Part shown: positions 21,219 to 21,304 of the stretch, piece after piece | How the letters are laid out: the number at the start of each line of letters is the position of its first letter | Numbering within the stretch: position 1 is the stretch's first letter | DNA from: a virus | IMG/VR virus record: IMGVR_UViG_3300047476_000561 | Span: 1-21,304 of that record | DNA length: 21,304 nt | Reading direction: 5' to 3' (one strand) | Translations under genes and position numbers: made by a program | The notes under the pieces: generated by a model | The model's input: the letters and a program-made list of their open reading frames with translations, nothing else | What the model was told of the DNA's origin: nothing | The model's database searches: none

Positions 21219-21304
21219 TGTCATCAGCAGCCAAACGCAAAGGGTCAAGAGCAGAATCAGATGTAGTTAAATGGCTCAAACAAAATGGTTATCCATACGC
21301 AGAC
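21218..21304 (+). CDS. Resolvase/endonuclease-like protein N-terminus (partial)
   Basis: The ORF starts at 21218 with ATG overlapping the ATPase stop (TAATG) and runs off the right edge after 29 codons. The visible N-terminus (MSSAAKRKGSRAESDVVKWL) followed by a Lys/Gly-rich turn matches the K-x-K-G-S-x-x-E-x-D-V-V-x-W-L start of Holliday-junction resolvase and VRR-type endonucleases, with Glu13 in the position of the first catalytic acid. Too little is visible for a firm choice; the context of nuclease, zinc protein and ATPase supports a role in branch resolution or DNA processing. Confidence 0.6.
   Translation, partial: MSSAAKRKGSRAESDVVKWLKQNGYPYAD

Noticed and set aside
1-21304. CRISPR arrays, insertion sequences, integrase or att sites
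   Set aside because: No regularly spaced direct repeats, transposase motifs or tyrosine/serine recombinase motifs were seen; none can be claimed from this window.

Overview
This window reads as part of a tailed double-stranded DNA phage (Caudoviricetes) genome. It carries a large terminase, a portal protein, a probable head-maturation protease, very large virion-type proteins, a replication/recombination cassette and a secreted lysozyme-like protein. There are no rRNA, tRNA, integrase or housekeeping genes. The base composition leans to A+T. The lysozyme domain (pattern K-E-S-N-W ... G-I-P-Q ... G-W-Y) and a DUF4192-like C-terminal half are typical of actinobacteria and their phages. I therefore infer an actinobacterial host, possibly a low-GC aquatic lineage; this is an inference and not a proof.

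The layout is divergent. Positions 1-14397 are read on the minus strand and form one tightly packed late (virion) operon. In transcription order it runs: terminase large subunit with an N-terminal helix-turn-helix-like extension; six small lysine-rich proteins, several sharing an N-terminal motif; portal; a proteasome/HslV-like N-terminal-threonine protease; a short Pro/Gly/Asn-rich protein; a 1767-aa protein; two mid-sized virion-type proteins; and the acidic start of what is probably the scaffold protein. The major capsid gene should lie just beyond position 1. Most junctions are TAATG overlaps or near-abutments, which suggests translational coupling.

Positions 14398-15035 are a noncoding control region between the divergent arms. 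It holds a candidate leftward promoter, a perfect 10-bp tandem repeat and many strong inverted repeats. These include one compact three-way-junction fold at 14912-14981 and a perfect 8-bp hairpin just ahead of the first rightward gene.

Positions 15036-21304 are read on the plus strand and look like the early/replication arm: a zinc-ribbon protein, a small possibly OB-fold protein, three tiny overlapping ORFs, a 32-aa membrane peptide coupled to a secreted lysozyme-like enzyme, a DUF4192-like protein, a DUF932 protein, an acidic hypothetical, a PD-(D/E)XK exonuclease, a zinc-binding protein, a RecA/DnaB-fold ATPase and the start of a resolvase-like nuclease. The last four overlap or abut and probably act together in replication or recombination. 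Several genes in this arm have a strong RNA hairpin in front or behind. The most striking is at 19142-19192: the hairpin loop holds a perfect complement of the Shine-Dalgarno site just downstream, and a longer 12-nt complement of a ribosome-binding sequence reused by other early genes.
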